Below, piece after piece: positions 1-9,452 of a DNA stretch of 64,000 bases. The stretch is from Mayamaea pseudoterrestris (lineage: Eukaryota; Bacillariophyta; Bacillariophyceae; Sellaphorales; Sellaphoraceae). The stretch spans positions 186,001-250,000 of the forward strand of contig BROI01000016.1 in NCBI GenBank assembly GCA_027923505.1. The letters run 5' to 3'. Within the stretch, counting starts at the first letter, position 1. The number at the start of each line of letters is the position of its first letter. The notes beneath the pieces are model-generated. The model was not told the origin of the DNA, ran no database searches, and saw only the letters and a list, made by a program, of their open reading frames with translations. The position numbers were made by a program, and so were the translations under genes.

Positions 1-330
1 TGCCGATGATGGATGAGCGAGAAAGTCGTGATGGAACGAACGGATGCGACGCGACTGTCGCACCAGCATTAGATTGACAGTGAAACGGTTTTGAACATGT
101 CATACCGGTTTTCGAGGAAGGAGTCGTCGGCCGCTCCCCAGATTTGCATTTTGCATTCGACCGATCAATGTATTCCATTCCGTTCGTACCTCTGCTACCA
201 ACCGCAGGGCTCTTTACACCGATGAAGCTTTATTCATTGGACAGACGTTGTTAATCGATAGAGATTTACGCTGTTGGTACGTTGATGGAGGCAATGATAC
301 AATGCTTGCTCGCTTCTCGCTTCTTCACCG
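1..330. other. left-edge non-coding stretch
   Basis: I see no convincing coding sequence or RNA gene here. It probably holds the promoter and 5' UTR of the gene that starts at 331. The short reading frame at 282-485 overlaps that gene in another frame and resembles nothing known. Confidence 0.4.
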
Positions 331-1488
331 TTGCTTTCGACAGTAAACTCACTCACTTTTTCACTCGATCCTACTGTACAGAACTATCAGATCATGCACT
401 TGATACTGTCTTCAATTCTTTGTCTTATTGCGACTGCCGCAGTCTTTGTCACGAGTTTGTTTCTGCTTCCAACTCCAGTCATTGACTCGGCCAAGCAAAC
501 ACTTAGAACAACATCGGCATCCACTATAGCAACTCGAGAACAATGTAACACTGCAAAGCAATTGAATGATCAGCAACCACTCTTGGATTTGCATATTTGT
601 CGTGCTAACCTTGCCAATGCTTCCAAGAATCCATACATTTGTGACGGACCGGCCTACGACGACTTTACGACGCGCATGCTCCACTATGCTAACCGGCAAG
701 ACAGTACAACCTGGGGACGCCGACCGTTTCCTCTACCGAACAATACTTATGTATTCATGCTTGGAAACTCGCATACTCGACAAGTCTTTAACACTCTACT
801 CTGCGAGTATCAAAATGTCATCTCCAGTTCGCGCAGTTATAATGATAGTGTTGGCGCTTCCAGCAAGTCTACTTTTGGATTCACCATGAGTCACCACTTT
901 GCAAACAATGCCACACTTGTGACTGTTTCAAACTCACCGCTCGTCTACAATGAGCAGCAATGGGCCAAGACCTTTGAGAATCTACTCGACCGTTCGCTCG
1001 ATTCCATGGACGCCATCATAATGGGTCGGTTCAACCACTTTGAAACCACGAGCAAATATGGGCGCGAAATAACAGCATACTCTCAGTCACATCCGGAGCT
1101 GTTTGACGATTCCTATGCGTCACCAACCATTGAAAGCTTGGCCGCCATATACAAAGGTCCCGTCATTGCCGTTCCAATGTTTGCACCGCACGGACAAGAC
1201 GTTGCGGAGAGTGCCTTGCGCGCCATACACTACTATCAAAACGAAACACTGCCGCCGCGAACCAACATTCGACTCGTCCATGCCCGCAAACATGTGGAAA
1301 TACTAGGCGAGTGCGGCTCCGACGTGCACACCGACGAGCCTGGTATCTGTCGCAACACTGGCGATAATCACAATGGTGGTAACTTGCGAGAGCCCGAAGC
1401 CATGCACCGATGTACCGGCATGAAAGGAGGACATCCCGACTTGGTGGCGTGGGATATAGTGGAGGAGTTGTATGACTTGCTGGAGTGA
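331..1488 (+). CDS. putative type II membrane SGNH/PC-esterase-like protein
   Basis: A 385-residue single-exon protein. A strongly hydrophobic segment at about residues 22-47 follows a short N-terminal tail, as in a type II Golgi/ER protein. The ATG at 394 (residue 22) would start directly at the hydrophobic segment and is an alternative start. After a Ser/Thr-rich stem, the motif GNSHTRQ at residues 145-151 resembles block I (GDS-like) of SGNH/PC-esterase proteins. A C-terminal HPD motif at residues 368-370 sits where these families carry their catalytic Asp/His pair. Several Asn-X-Ser/Thr sites and paired cysteines fit a lumenal domain. Plant and fungal relatives modify polysaccharide acyl groups, but the substrate here cannot be read. 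The next gene downstream is also a predicted type II membrane protein on the same strand. The fold assignment is inference from two short motifs. Confidence 0.6.
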   Translation: MLSTVNSLTFSLDPTVQNYQIMHLILSSILCLIATAAVFVTSLFLLPTPVIDSAKQTLRTTSASTIATREQCNTAKQLNDQQPLLDLHICRANLANASKNPYICDGPAYDDFTTRMLHYANRQDSTTWGRRPFPLPNNTYVFMLGNSHTRQVFNTLLCEYQNVISSSRSYNDSVGASSKSTFGFTMSHHFANNATLVTVSNSPLVYNEQQWAKTFENLLDRSLDSMDAIIMGRFNHFETTSKYGREITAYSQSHPELFDDSYASPTIESLAAIYKGPVIAVPMFAPHGQDVAESALRAIHYYQNETLPPRTNIRLVHARKHVEILGECGSDVHTDEPGICRNTGDNHNGGNLREPEAMHRCTGMKGGHPDLVAWDIVEELYDLLE

Positions 1489-1936
1489 TTCATGAGCGCA
1501 CTGTGGATTAGTTGAATATGTCAAGAGTCGACAATGTGTGTGCAACGGCGACGAGGCAGAGTATTGAGTACACAAGGCGATACAAGCACTCACGCTAGCA
1601 AATAAAAATATTATAGATTTGCGCGCAGAAGTAGCTTGTCTTGCTCGTCCACAACATTGCGACTGCTTGGCTCGTCTACGTAATGAATGCATGGTTGTCA
1701 GAGTCATGGTCATTGACACATTGGCTATAGCCTTAGCTGTTATGCAGGACACATATGACATTTAATACTATTGCCTTTGTGACCGACCATAACAAAGTGA
1801 TCGTGCCAGAAATAATAAGGGCGAGCGTTGTTCTCCCAAATCCTGTTCGAAAGTCGAGCCTCACAATCAGTCTCGCGACTGCACGGCTACCTTGAATCGA
1901 AGGCGAAGAGACGACAATTATATACCATAGAGAGGC
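1489..1936. other. intergenic region
   Basis: Spacer between two co-oriented genes. It should carry the 3' UTR of the first (an AT-rich stretch with AATAAAAATATTATAG near 1600) and the promoter of the second. No RNA gene or repeat was seen. Confidence 0.4.
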
Positions 1937-3280
1937 ATGCTCGCTCACATGCAAAAGGTTGCCAACAAGAGTCGCCGGCGCGACTTTTACGCCGTTGCTT
2001 CGTGGATTGTCTTTGGCATGGTGTGCGGATTGTGCACCTCGCACTTGATCATGACTGGCCTTCCGCAGTTTACGTCGTCGGACGAGCACATGGCTCCTCG
2101 CAGCATCATGGCCGTCTTGGAATATCGGCGAAATCATGATGCAAAGTATGACAACCTAAATGTCCAGCAGCAACAAGAGCCGCCAACTCATCTTCGTTCG
2201 CCGACGCAAACGAAGAAGCAGCAGCCGCCGCGGCCGAAACATCAACTTGACGATCGACTTCTGTCGTTCAACAATACGACAAACATGACTGCTGCATTGG
2301 AGGAACAATTGCTCAAGCACCCTGGCCAGCGAACCTACACGCAAGAGTGTCGAAGTAGCTTTCTATTCAACAACACTTGGGGCAAGCTAAAGGCCCAATG
2401 GGCCGACAAGGATCACGTCAAGCGACTCATTCAAGACCTCAACATTCCTCATCTCAAAATTCCAAAGACGCTTGCCTTGTTTAACAAGACTGTCATGGAG
2501 AATTTAACGGTGCATGACTTGCAGTCACAGATTGAATCGCTCAATGCCACCGATTACATTATCAAGCCCACGCATACGTCGGGAGCCGTCGCCAAAGTAC
2601 TCAATGGAAGTCACTACTCTTGCTTCAAAAAGTGCAAGGAACCGGCAGACGAAATGATTCTTCCAGACGCGCTACCGACCATGCTGGAAAATATGAAATA
2701 CAGCATGGAGCACTTCTTTTCCAATCCTCGCTACGAAGCCTTTCAAAAGGGACGACAAACGCAATATCAATACATTCCTCGTCAAATCATAATGGAGGAA
2801 CATTTGAATATGGATACGTTGCGCGAGTGGCATTGGTGGGTCATTGACGGCCATCCGCTCTGGGTGTGTCGGCGGTGCGGCTTGAACGGAACCTACTACT
2901 CGAGTCGCTTCCAGCCGCTGCAAATGTCGCTTGGACACTATCCAGCCTGCGGCGATCCTCCGGCGCAGCCGAAAACGTGGAACAAAATGATGGAAATTGT
3001 CTCGCGTCTCAGCAAGCATGTGACGGGCATCATGCGGCTAGACTTGTACGCTGACGATGAAAGTGTTTACTTTTCGGAAATTACCTTTACAACTTCGAGC
3101 TGCGACCAGGAACTGAATCCGACGCGAGCGGATGCCTTGGTGTATGCCGTGGCGCATGGAACAGTCTCCCACGAGCTAGCGACAGCCGCGTTTGTGGAGC
3201 GCGTCGTCAACGATGGCGTCGTTGAGTTGCCGCAGCTCGCCACGGCTGGCAAAGAGGACCAGGTCGCCAAGACGGAGTGA
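1937..3280 (+). CDS. TupA-like ATP-grasp domain protein, type II membrane
   Basis: A 447-residue single-exon protein. The N-terminus is basic, followed by one transmembrane segment at about residues 17-38 and a Gln/Pro-rich stem, then a lumenal domain. That domain has the order expected of the TupA-like ATP-grasp family: a DKDHVKRLI segment, the nucleotide-binding strand YIIKPTHTSG, RQIIMEEHL, a WHWWVIDG segment, and the metal-site region near the end, MRLDLYADDESVYFSEIT. Bacterial TupA makes teichuronopeptide, and related domains occur in eukaryotic glycan-modifying proteins. Here it may act on a lumenal glycan or peptide. The acceptor is unknown. A second in-frame ATG four codons in (1949) is an equally good start. 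Many sequons (NNT, NGT, NAT) support passage through the ER. Confidence 0.7.
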   Translation: MLAHMQKVANKSRRRDFYAVASWIVFGMVCGLCTSHLIMTGLPQFTSSDEHMAPRSIMAVLEYRRNHDAKYDNLNVQQQQEPPTHLRSPTQTKKQQPPRPKHQLDDRLLSFNNTTNMTAALEEQLLKHPGQRTYTQECRSSFLFNNTWGKLKAQWADKDHVKRLIQDLNIPHLKIPKTLALFNKTVMENLTVHDLQSQIESLNATDYIIKPTHTSGAVAKVLNGSHYSCFKKCKEPADEMILPDALPTMLENMKYSMEHFFSNPRYEAFQKGRQTQYQYIPRQIIMEEHLNMDTLREWHWWVIDGHPLWVCRRCGLNGTYYSSRFQPLQMSLGHYPACGDPPAQPKTWNKMMEIVSRLSKHVTGIMRLDLYADDESVYFSEITFTTSSCDQELNPTRADALVYAVAHGTVSHELATAAFVERVVNDGVVELPQLATAGKEDQVAKTE

Positions 3281-3490
3281 ACGAACCGCTATAAATGATC
3301 GGCATCTACTGTATGCTTTCAATCGTATGTTATCATCAATGCAATATTATAAATGATTCAATCTTTCCTTTCCATATATAAGCATACACGCATGCTTGCT
3401 TGATTTGCTTCCATTCGCCATTCCGAAAGTGTCGCTTTGCTTCTTCTTCATGTATTTGCATGTAATCATTGTATATTTCGAGCATGGACC

Positions 3491-4591
3491 CTACGCCATA
3501 CCCGCATTCGTGACGCTGAATGTGACTGATCGCTTGGTCTTACTCGTCTGAGCAAGTGCTTGCTGGAGCGACGAAAGCTTTGGCCTGGGAGCAGTATCCG
3601 CGGGAATAGCAGCAGTAGTCTTATTGCTGTCCATTGTTCGCGCCAAAGCTCGCTGCAAGGACGATGGCGGAGAGTTTGTTGTTGCGATGGCAGTAGCAGA
3701 ATGAACCGTCGTTGTCGTTAAAATGACTTCCTCCTGCAATGCAATCGTCACATCAAAGAGTCTCGACGCTTGCTGGAGGCGACTCGTGGCGGAGACTGGC
3801 GTTGCCATCGCCGCAGCAACAACGGGCTCCAACACCAATAGTTCCTGCGTTTCCTCGTCATCCCGAGCATCCAGCGTTTCGTCGTCTTTTTGGCTTGCCG
3901 CATCGTCAAAGTCAGAATCGGTGAGGTCGGACGCAACATCCGATTCGGAATCGGTTGAGCAGGTGGATGACCTGGCTGCTTGAAAATATTTGTAGAGATA
4001 GCAACCGTCGCTTTCCTTGTCGTTAACGTCCTGCTGACTCGTCATGACAATGGCTGGATCATGCTTGATGCTTTCCAGATGCTGATCATGCTCATCCGCC
4101 ATGACTTGTTCTTTAGCTTTTGCTTGATGCGACGCTTCAATTTCCGAAGCGATTCGTTCCGCCATTGCGATTTGCTCCTCGGTAAAGTTTGATGTTTCCA
4201 GTGGAACTGTAAATTCATTCTCGTCAAAGGGCGTCGAGACAATGTGAAACAAAGCTGCATTCGCTTCAAATTGCTGCCAGTCGCCAATGGTTTTGGGCAA
4301 GCGAGCCTTGTCGGCAGCCGAAGCGCCATTCGAAAATGATTCCGTCGTCGAGTCTTTCAAAGTCTTGACTGCCATGCTTGTTCCCATCACGTAATTTGGA
4401 TGATCCGAGAAAAGGTCAAAGAGAACGACATTGTCGTTCGTCTCGATGCTGCACTCGGACGTTTCAAATACGATTGCTGCTGACGGCGTCGTCCAATCCA
4501 TGGGAGTCAAGTCTTGGAGCTTCAAGACGGGCATTTTGAGTGGCTTGGTAATAAACTGACGCGTTTTGAGGCCCGGGATGATGGATGTCAT
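3491..4591 (-). CDS. LsmAD-domain protein, ataxin-2-like
   Basis: A 366-residue intronless protein. Residues about 103-160 match the LsmAD domain of ataxin-2/Pbp1: a WQQFEANAALFHIVSTPFDE stretch, then TVPLE and AERIASEIEASHQ. The N-terminal ~100 residues do not show a recognisable Lsm fold, which precedes LsmAD in ataxin-2, so this may be a divergent or LsmAD-only member. The C-terminal half is disordered. It has a Ser/Asp-rich acidic tract (residues about 205-245) and two close copies of a short motif, SSLQRALART and LSSLQQALAQT, plus a third partial one (RLQQASRLFD). Ataxin-2 family proteins bind RNA-associated proteins and act in stress granules and mRNA turnover. This role is inferred from the domain only. 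Confidence 0.7.
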   Translation of the reverse strand: MTSIIPGLKTRQFITKPLKMPVLKLQDLTPMDWTTPSAAIVFETSECSIETNDNVVLFDLFSDHPNYVMGTSMAVKTLKDSTTESFSNGASAADKARLPKTIGDWQQFEANAALFHIVSTPFDENEFTVPLETSNFTEEQIAMAERIASEIEASHQAKAKEQVMADEHDQHLESIKHDPAIVMTSQQDVNDKESDGCYLYKYFQAARSSTCSTDSESDVASDLTDSDFDDAASQKDDETLDARDDEETQELLVLEPVVAAAMATPVSATSRLQQASRLFDVTIALQEEVILTTTTVHSATAIATTNSPPSSLQRALARTMDSNKTTAAIPADTAPRPKLSSLQQALAQTSKTKRSVTFSVTNAGMA

Positions 4592-5008
4592 GGCAAATGA
4601 TTCGTTCGATCAAGATTAACGACGAGTAGTCTGCAGTCTAAAGGACGGACGCCTCTGGTGTCGTGATCGACTGATGCTTGCCAAGAAAGTGAACGCTTCC
4701 TCATCATGGTCAAACAACGATTCGTATCACGACTGTGATCCTCGAAACGTTACGTGCTGATGGTCAAGGAAGGGTCAGGAAGCACCTCTTGCGGCCATGG
4801 CAGAGATGAAAAAACGGACGAGCGCAACCTGACATTGTGTCACGGTGCGACTTGCTGAAAACCATATCTCGTTCCTTGATTTTACTGTGGCTTTTGTTAA
4901 TGCATTGTTTTTGCTTGTCCTGCAGCATTACCAAGCCACTGATGCAGGCCTTGTCACCAATGACATCATTCTCCTAGTTGGCACGCCAATATGTTGACAA
5001 AGTCAAAG
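4592..5008. other. upstream region of the LsmAD gene
   Basis: No gene is recognisable. The part next to 4591 should hold the promoter and 5' UTR of the minus-strand LsmAD gene. The right end abuts a DNA element with terminal inverted repeats. Confidence 0.4.
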
Positions 5009-5010
5009 AC

Positions 5011-5040
5011 GCGATGTTAGCGGACGGTGTTTCGTCGTTT
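5011..5040 (+). repeat. left terminal inverted repeat
   Basis: Exact reverse complement of 6303-6332. A related, less exact copy (GTTAGCGGTCGTTTCGTTG) lies subterminally near 5087, as in elements with repeated transposase-binding sites. Confidence 0.8.
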
Positions 5041-6302
5041 TGCGCGTTTCATCGTTTCATCGTTTGAAACAACGCGCGCTGCGGAGTTAGCGGTCGTTTC
5101 GTTGTTTGATTGTTCAAACCAAAACGTCATTACACGTCATCAACAATTAAGCCTATCAATTTTTGGGACTGAAAACCCACGATCAAAACGACATGGAATG
5201 ATCCCGCACAAACCAGTGCATGTTTTCCTTTTTTATAGAGCTATTATCGTTCTTTTCGCCAGGTGGCTTCTCTATAGTGTTCGGTATTGCATAGTAAAAG
5301 AGCCATGCTTTCATTCTTTCTTGTTCCCGTGGCGCGCGCCATACAAGTGATGACAGATGAATGCGATTCCTTTCGCTTGTGTTGTGGTACTTGCTATCAA
5401 GACATTGTTTAATATTAGCAGGTGTAAATACGTTATGTTTTATAGTAACTATTATCTACAGAAGAAGCTTGTTGCATTACTCATAGACTCATTAAAAGGG
5501 AGCCATAAGCTCAACGTCGGCAAAGCGATTGCTTGCCGCTAAAACTTGAGATCCTTTCACCTTTTGACCAGCGTTGTCGGGACAAAACCATCAATGCTTT
5601 CAATAAAGCGCTTGACCAAACATACAATGCAAATCAAATGAGAGTCTTGCCTCCAATACAGAGTTCAATGCGACGGAATGCATGAATGATGGATGACGAA
5701 TCATTGAAAGGCATGCGTATTGAAGCGGCTCACACTGAATCTGACCAGTCTTGCTTGTTCTCGTCAGCGGAAAGAAGGACAACTAGCTGGTAGGAACCTT
5801 TGACTTGCTTCTGCCCTGCTTGGAAGGAGGAAATCTGATGGAATGTGAGCATATAGACCGAGCCGACTGCCGATCAGACCGTTCCGTGCAGGCCTCACTG
5901 GAACAACGCAAAATGCACGCAATTGCGCTACCCTTGCACACATTTTGGTCAATTATGAAGCCCTTGGAGGCCGATGAAGCAGTTGCATGTGCATTGGAAG
6001 GTACCGTGCTACTTGTCGTCGACGCGCTCGACAGTGCGTGGTGCATCGCGGTGTTTGGTGTCAAGGTGGATCTTTTGCCTTTCAAGGCTTTATAGAGCAC
6101 CCAAACGCGCAATAAGCTCCAATATATCTTCTGTATTGATACAAGTTGTTTCTGTTACATTTGGGCTGCGGGATCAACCTCCATTGTGGTGTAAATGATG
6201 ATCAAACGACGGCGCAATGAAGCAACGATGCAATGGGCGTCTCGTTGCTTGGAGCATCAAGTTTCCGGGTTCTTTGGTGTTTCATGGTGCGACGAAACGA
6301 CG

Positions 6303-6332
6303 AAACGACGAAACACCGTCCGCTAACATCGC
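6303..6332 (-). repeat. right terminal inverted repeat
   Basis: Exact reverse complement of 5011-5040. It is preceded by short GACGAAAC iterations. Confidence 0.8.
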
Positions 6333-6345
6333 CCCAAAGGCAGAG

Positions 6346-6782
6346 ATCAAGGCATCTGGGGCTGACACTGGTGGCAAGTTGTCACCAATCACAGTCCAGT
6401 GTACTGAGACACTAGCAAGCTTACCATCTTGTAGCGCATCCTGAAAAAAGGATGTTGGCACCATTCTGGTGTGATCTGGATGTATATATGGCATGTTATA
6501 CAGACAATTGAATGTCATGGCGCCTGCGGACTGATTGAGACTGGTGACAAGTTCTCACCAATATCATTGCCATCCCCTGAGACACCAGCCAAGTTTACCA
6601 TCTTGTAGCGCAGCCGGAATAATGATGGTGGCACCATTCTGGTGTATTTTGGGCACCTACAGGGCTTGCTGTAGGGGCGTTTGAATGTCATGGCATCTGC
6701 GGGCTGAGACTGGTGACAAGTTGTCACCAAATCCATTGCCATCCCCTGAGACACCAGCCAAGTTTACCATCATGTAGCCAGC
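6346..6782 (-). repeat. 169-bp satellite, two to three diverged inverted copies
   Basis: About two and a half units of the same satellite that forms the large array at 12.5-20.1 kb, but in the opposite orientation. Recognisable parts are GGTGACAAG followed by TTGTCACC, CCATCCCCTGAGACACCAGCC, ACCATCTTGTAGCGCA and CACCATTCTGGTGTA. The copies are more diverged than those of the main array. In one copy the palindrome is broken (GGTGACAAGTTCTCACC). Confidence 0.85.
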
Positions 6783-6806
6783 CAAGAACAATATTATGTT
6801 GGAACC

Positions 6807-7358
6807 CATGCAAGACAGGTGCCGTGGAGGCCCCTCTGTGGGTCACTTTCAATGGCATGACAGTCTGGCGCATGACAGCGGGGGTTGTCACTTGAGGAAA
6901 AGATTGAAATGCAAACCAGGGCTGCCTCATCGACCGTTTCATGAATTCAACAATATGGCTGGACTCCGCACACAATGGCGCATCTAACCATGCAAGACAG
7001 GTGCCGTGGAGGCCCTCTGTGGGTCACTTTCAATGGCATGACAGTCTGGCGCATGACAGCGGGGGTTGTCACTGGAGGAAAAGATTGAAATGCAAACCAG
7101 GGATGCCTGATTGACCGTTTCATGAATTCATCAATATGGCTGGACTCAGCACACAATGGCGCATCTAACCATGCAAGACAGGTGCCGTGGAGGCCCTCTG
7201 TGGGTCACTTTCAATGGCATGACAGTCTGGCGCAAGACAGCGGGGGTTGTCACTGGAGGAAAAGATTGAAATGCAAACCAGGGCTGCCTGATTGACCGTT
7301 TCATGAATTCAACAATTTGGCTGGACTCAGCACACAATGGTGCATCTAACCATGCAAG
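6807..7358 (+). repeat. 181-bp tandem repeat, three copies
   Basis: Units begin with CATGCAAGACAGGTGCCGTG at 6807, 6989 and 7170 (periods 182 and 181). A fourth unit starts at 7351 and is cut after CATGCAAG by the left end of the Copia element. Units are nearly identical and unrelated by eye to the 169-bp satellite. No convincing coding capacity was seen. Confidence 0.9.
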
Positions 7359-7671
7359 TTGCAGGATGCGAACGAAAACAGCGAAAATCGGGCAAGTCAC
7401 ACCGAATGTCCGATAGGGTGACACAGCGGCACTCGCGGCTCACCACAGCCTCACGATCGCGTGATGCGTGGCAGCGACGGCTTCGAAGCGATTCAACAAG
7501 TATATTGCTGAAACTAGTGCGATATAGAGTAGAAACAAGCAGACTTACTAAGCTTGAAGAGTTAAGAAAGCGATTTATTCGTCTCTCGTATTGTAGCAAC
7601 TGCAAGCTTGGATTGGCCATCCAAGGACAGCTACAAGCGAAAGGTGCAACGATTTGATTTACAAGTTACAA
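7359..7671 (+). repeat. 5' LTR
   Basis: Direct repeat of 12182-12495, from TTGCAGGATG to GATTTACAAGTTACAA. Small indels and substitutions distinguish the two copies. I did not see a standard initiator-tRNA-Met primer binding site directly downstream. Confidence 0.9.
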
Positions 7672-7820
7672 GATTAACACTGTCTTGAGACTCATTGCCT
7701 CGGCATAGAGACTTTATCGACGAAGAGTACTATTGATTTACGAAGTAACGTGGACGCACGTTGGTTCTTGGCCCGGAAAGTTCCGCAGGTGATAGCAAGA
7801 ACATTGTCACGACGACAACG

Positions 7821-9452
7821 ATGGCGGAAACTCGCGCGCAGAAAGACGCGGCGTTTGCGCATGTTTACGAAGAGAACGTAGGCGTTTTCCAAGATCCTCA
7901 GTTCAAGGAGTTATTCGACGAACTCGGAGTAGAATCGCTTACGCAACTGATCGAGATGGAGTACGACGATTTCGCGACGAAGTGGAACGTCACGACGACG
8001 ACAACGACGACGACTGACGATGGCGACAATGTCACGCAGGAAACGAGCGAACACTCGCTAACGAAGATGAAACAACGCACGATCACGAACGCGATCGAAT
8101 GGTATTTGGCGCAAGAGTCGCCGGACATCAAGACATGGTCGCAACTGACCACCGAAACGCTGGCGACGTTCGTCACAGCACGAGCGAAGGAACGAGTCCA
8201 AGCGCGCAACATTGCGAGCGTGGGCAGCGGAAGCGGAGCGAAACCTCCAGCGAAGGAAAGCGAAACGGAATCCAAGAAGGACGAATCCAAGGACTCCACG
8301 CTAACGAACGAAGGCAACGAGTCGAAGCCTGACTCGGCCGACAAGGTGCCACCGACGAGTGTGGACGTGGACACGAAGCAGTCACCGACATCCGTACTGG
8401 ACCTCGGCGACGACGAAGACGACGAGAAGTATTCAGACCAATTTACGAAGTCTATCAAGTTCTCGGCGAGGGATTGTAAAGAAATGAAGCTGGATTCCTC
8501 GTGGAAACAGTGGATTTCCGAGTTGAAAGTCATCGCTACATTGCATGACTTCCACGAAGTCTTTGACGACGATTATGACCCGAAGGAAAAGGGACCGAAA
8601 GAACAGAAGGCGTATGCAAAGAAGAATGTGTTTGTATACAGGATCTTTCTCACGCACTGTCGAACTCCGTCTGCATCACTCGCAGTACAGCAGTTCAAGA
8701 AGACGATGGACGGACGCGAAGTCTACCAACGATTGCGAACGCGATACGAAGAAGGCGCTACTGCTCACATCGAGAAGGAACGCGCGCGAACGGAACTGCA
8801 GGGAATGCGGCTGACCGAGAAGTGGTCACGGCCGACGATCGAATTTCTCGCACTGTTCTACAAGAAAGTCATCTGGCTGCTCGAAATGGACGCAGAAGCT
8901 CTGACAGGTTTACAACGATACGACATGCTACGCGACGCTTTCTCCGAGCACACAGGATTCAGCGCATCACTCGCAGGTTTTGACGGAATGATTGCCATCA
9001 AGAAACACATGGGGCAACACGACTCGGAAGACAATTTCGCGCAGTTGTACGCGCACTTAGAAGAGTGCTGCATCAAGTATGACAAGAAACACCCATCGAC
9101 GACGAAGACTAAGCGCACAATCAATCAAGCGCAGTCTAGTGGAACGAAAGGAGGCGGCGGCGGCAATGGCGGCGCGACTCCAAGCGGCTTATCGGCGGAA
9201 CGATTTGCAGCGATCATGAAGAAACCTCACGCGAGCGTGAAGGATGAAGTCTGGTTGGAGATGAAGTTTGATCAGCGAAAGCAGTTGAAGGACAAGCGTG
9301 CGACGGCGCCCAAGACACCCGAAAACGGATGGCGACCGCGCAACCAACGAGGCACGGCTACGACGCAGACGCGAAGTCAACGCGGCGCATCAAGAGCGTC
9401 ACGCGACGGAATCTGTAGCGAACGATCACGCAAGCGTTCCTGGCACGATTAA
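7821..9452 (+). CDS. Copia Gag polyprotein
   Basis: An open frame of 543 residues from the first ATG. The frame is open from about 7761. The N-terminal ~110 residues are followed by an acidic, low-complexity stretch, then an alpha-helical capsid-like region (residues about 230-440, with LDSSWKQWISELK and EGATAHIEKERARTELQGMR). The C-terminus is basic and rich in Gln/Arg/Gly. No CCHC zinc knuckle is visible. The frame is intact although the downstream pol is broken. Identification rests on position between the LTR and pol and on general resemblance to diatom Copia Gag. Codon use is rich in GCG/ACG-type codons, unlike the neighbouring genes. Confidence 0.75.
   Translation: MAETRAQKDAAFAHVYEENVGVFQDPQFKELFDELGVESLTQLIEMEYDDFATKWNVTTTTTTTTDDGDNVTQETSEHSLTKMKQRTITNAIEWYLAQESPDIKTWSQLTTETLATFVTARAKERVQARNIASVGSGSGAKPPAKESETESKKDESKDSTLTNEGNESKPDSADKVPPTSVDVDTKQSPTSVLDLGDDEDDEKYSDQFTKSIKFSARDCKEMKLDSSWKQWISELKVIATLHDFHEVFDDDYDPKEKGPKEQKAYAKKNVFVYRIFLTHCRTPSASLAVQQFKKTMDGREVYQRLRTRYEEGATAHIEKERARTELQGMRLTEKWSRPTIEFLALFYKKVIWLLEMDAEALTGLQRYDMLRDAFSEHTGFSASLAGFDGMIAIKKHMGQHDSEDNFAQLYAHLEECCIKYDKKHPSTTKTKRTINQAQSSGTKGGGGGNGGATPSGLSAERFAAIMKKPHASVKDEVWLEMKFDQRKQLKDKRATAPKTPENGWRPRNQRGTATTQTRSQRGASRASRDGICSERSRKRSWHD

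Larger units (their letters stand above)
5009..6334. mobile_element. 1.3 kb element with perfect 30-bp terminal inverted repeats
   Basis: Positions 5011-5040 and 6303-6332 are exact reverse complements over 30 bases. The outermost part reads GCGATGTTAGCGGACGGTGT. Beyond this both ends continue with variations of TTTCRTCG. The five bases CAAAG occur just outside both ends (5004-5008 and 6335-6339) and may be a target-site duplication if the first two bases of the ends have diverged. Inside there are only short open frames. The longest, 291 bases at 5805-6095, resembles no protein I know. This fits a non-autonomous, MITE-like DNA transposon. The superfamily cannot be assigned. Confidence 0.7.

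Noticed and set aside
5027-5350. 107-codon frame inside the TIR element
   Set aside because: Low-complexity start derived from the TTTCRTCG iterations, no recognisable domain, and not long enough to be a transposase.
7898-8533. 211-codon Ser-rich frame on the minus strand within gag
   Set aside because: It is the mirror of the biased codon use in gag (GAC, ACG, GAA) and resembles no protein.
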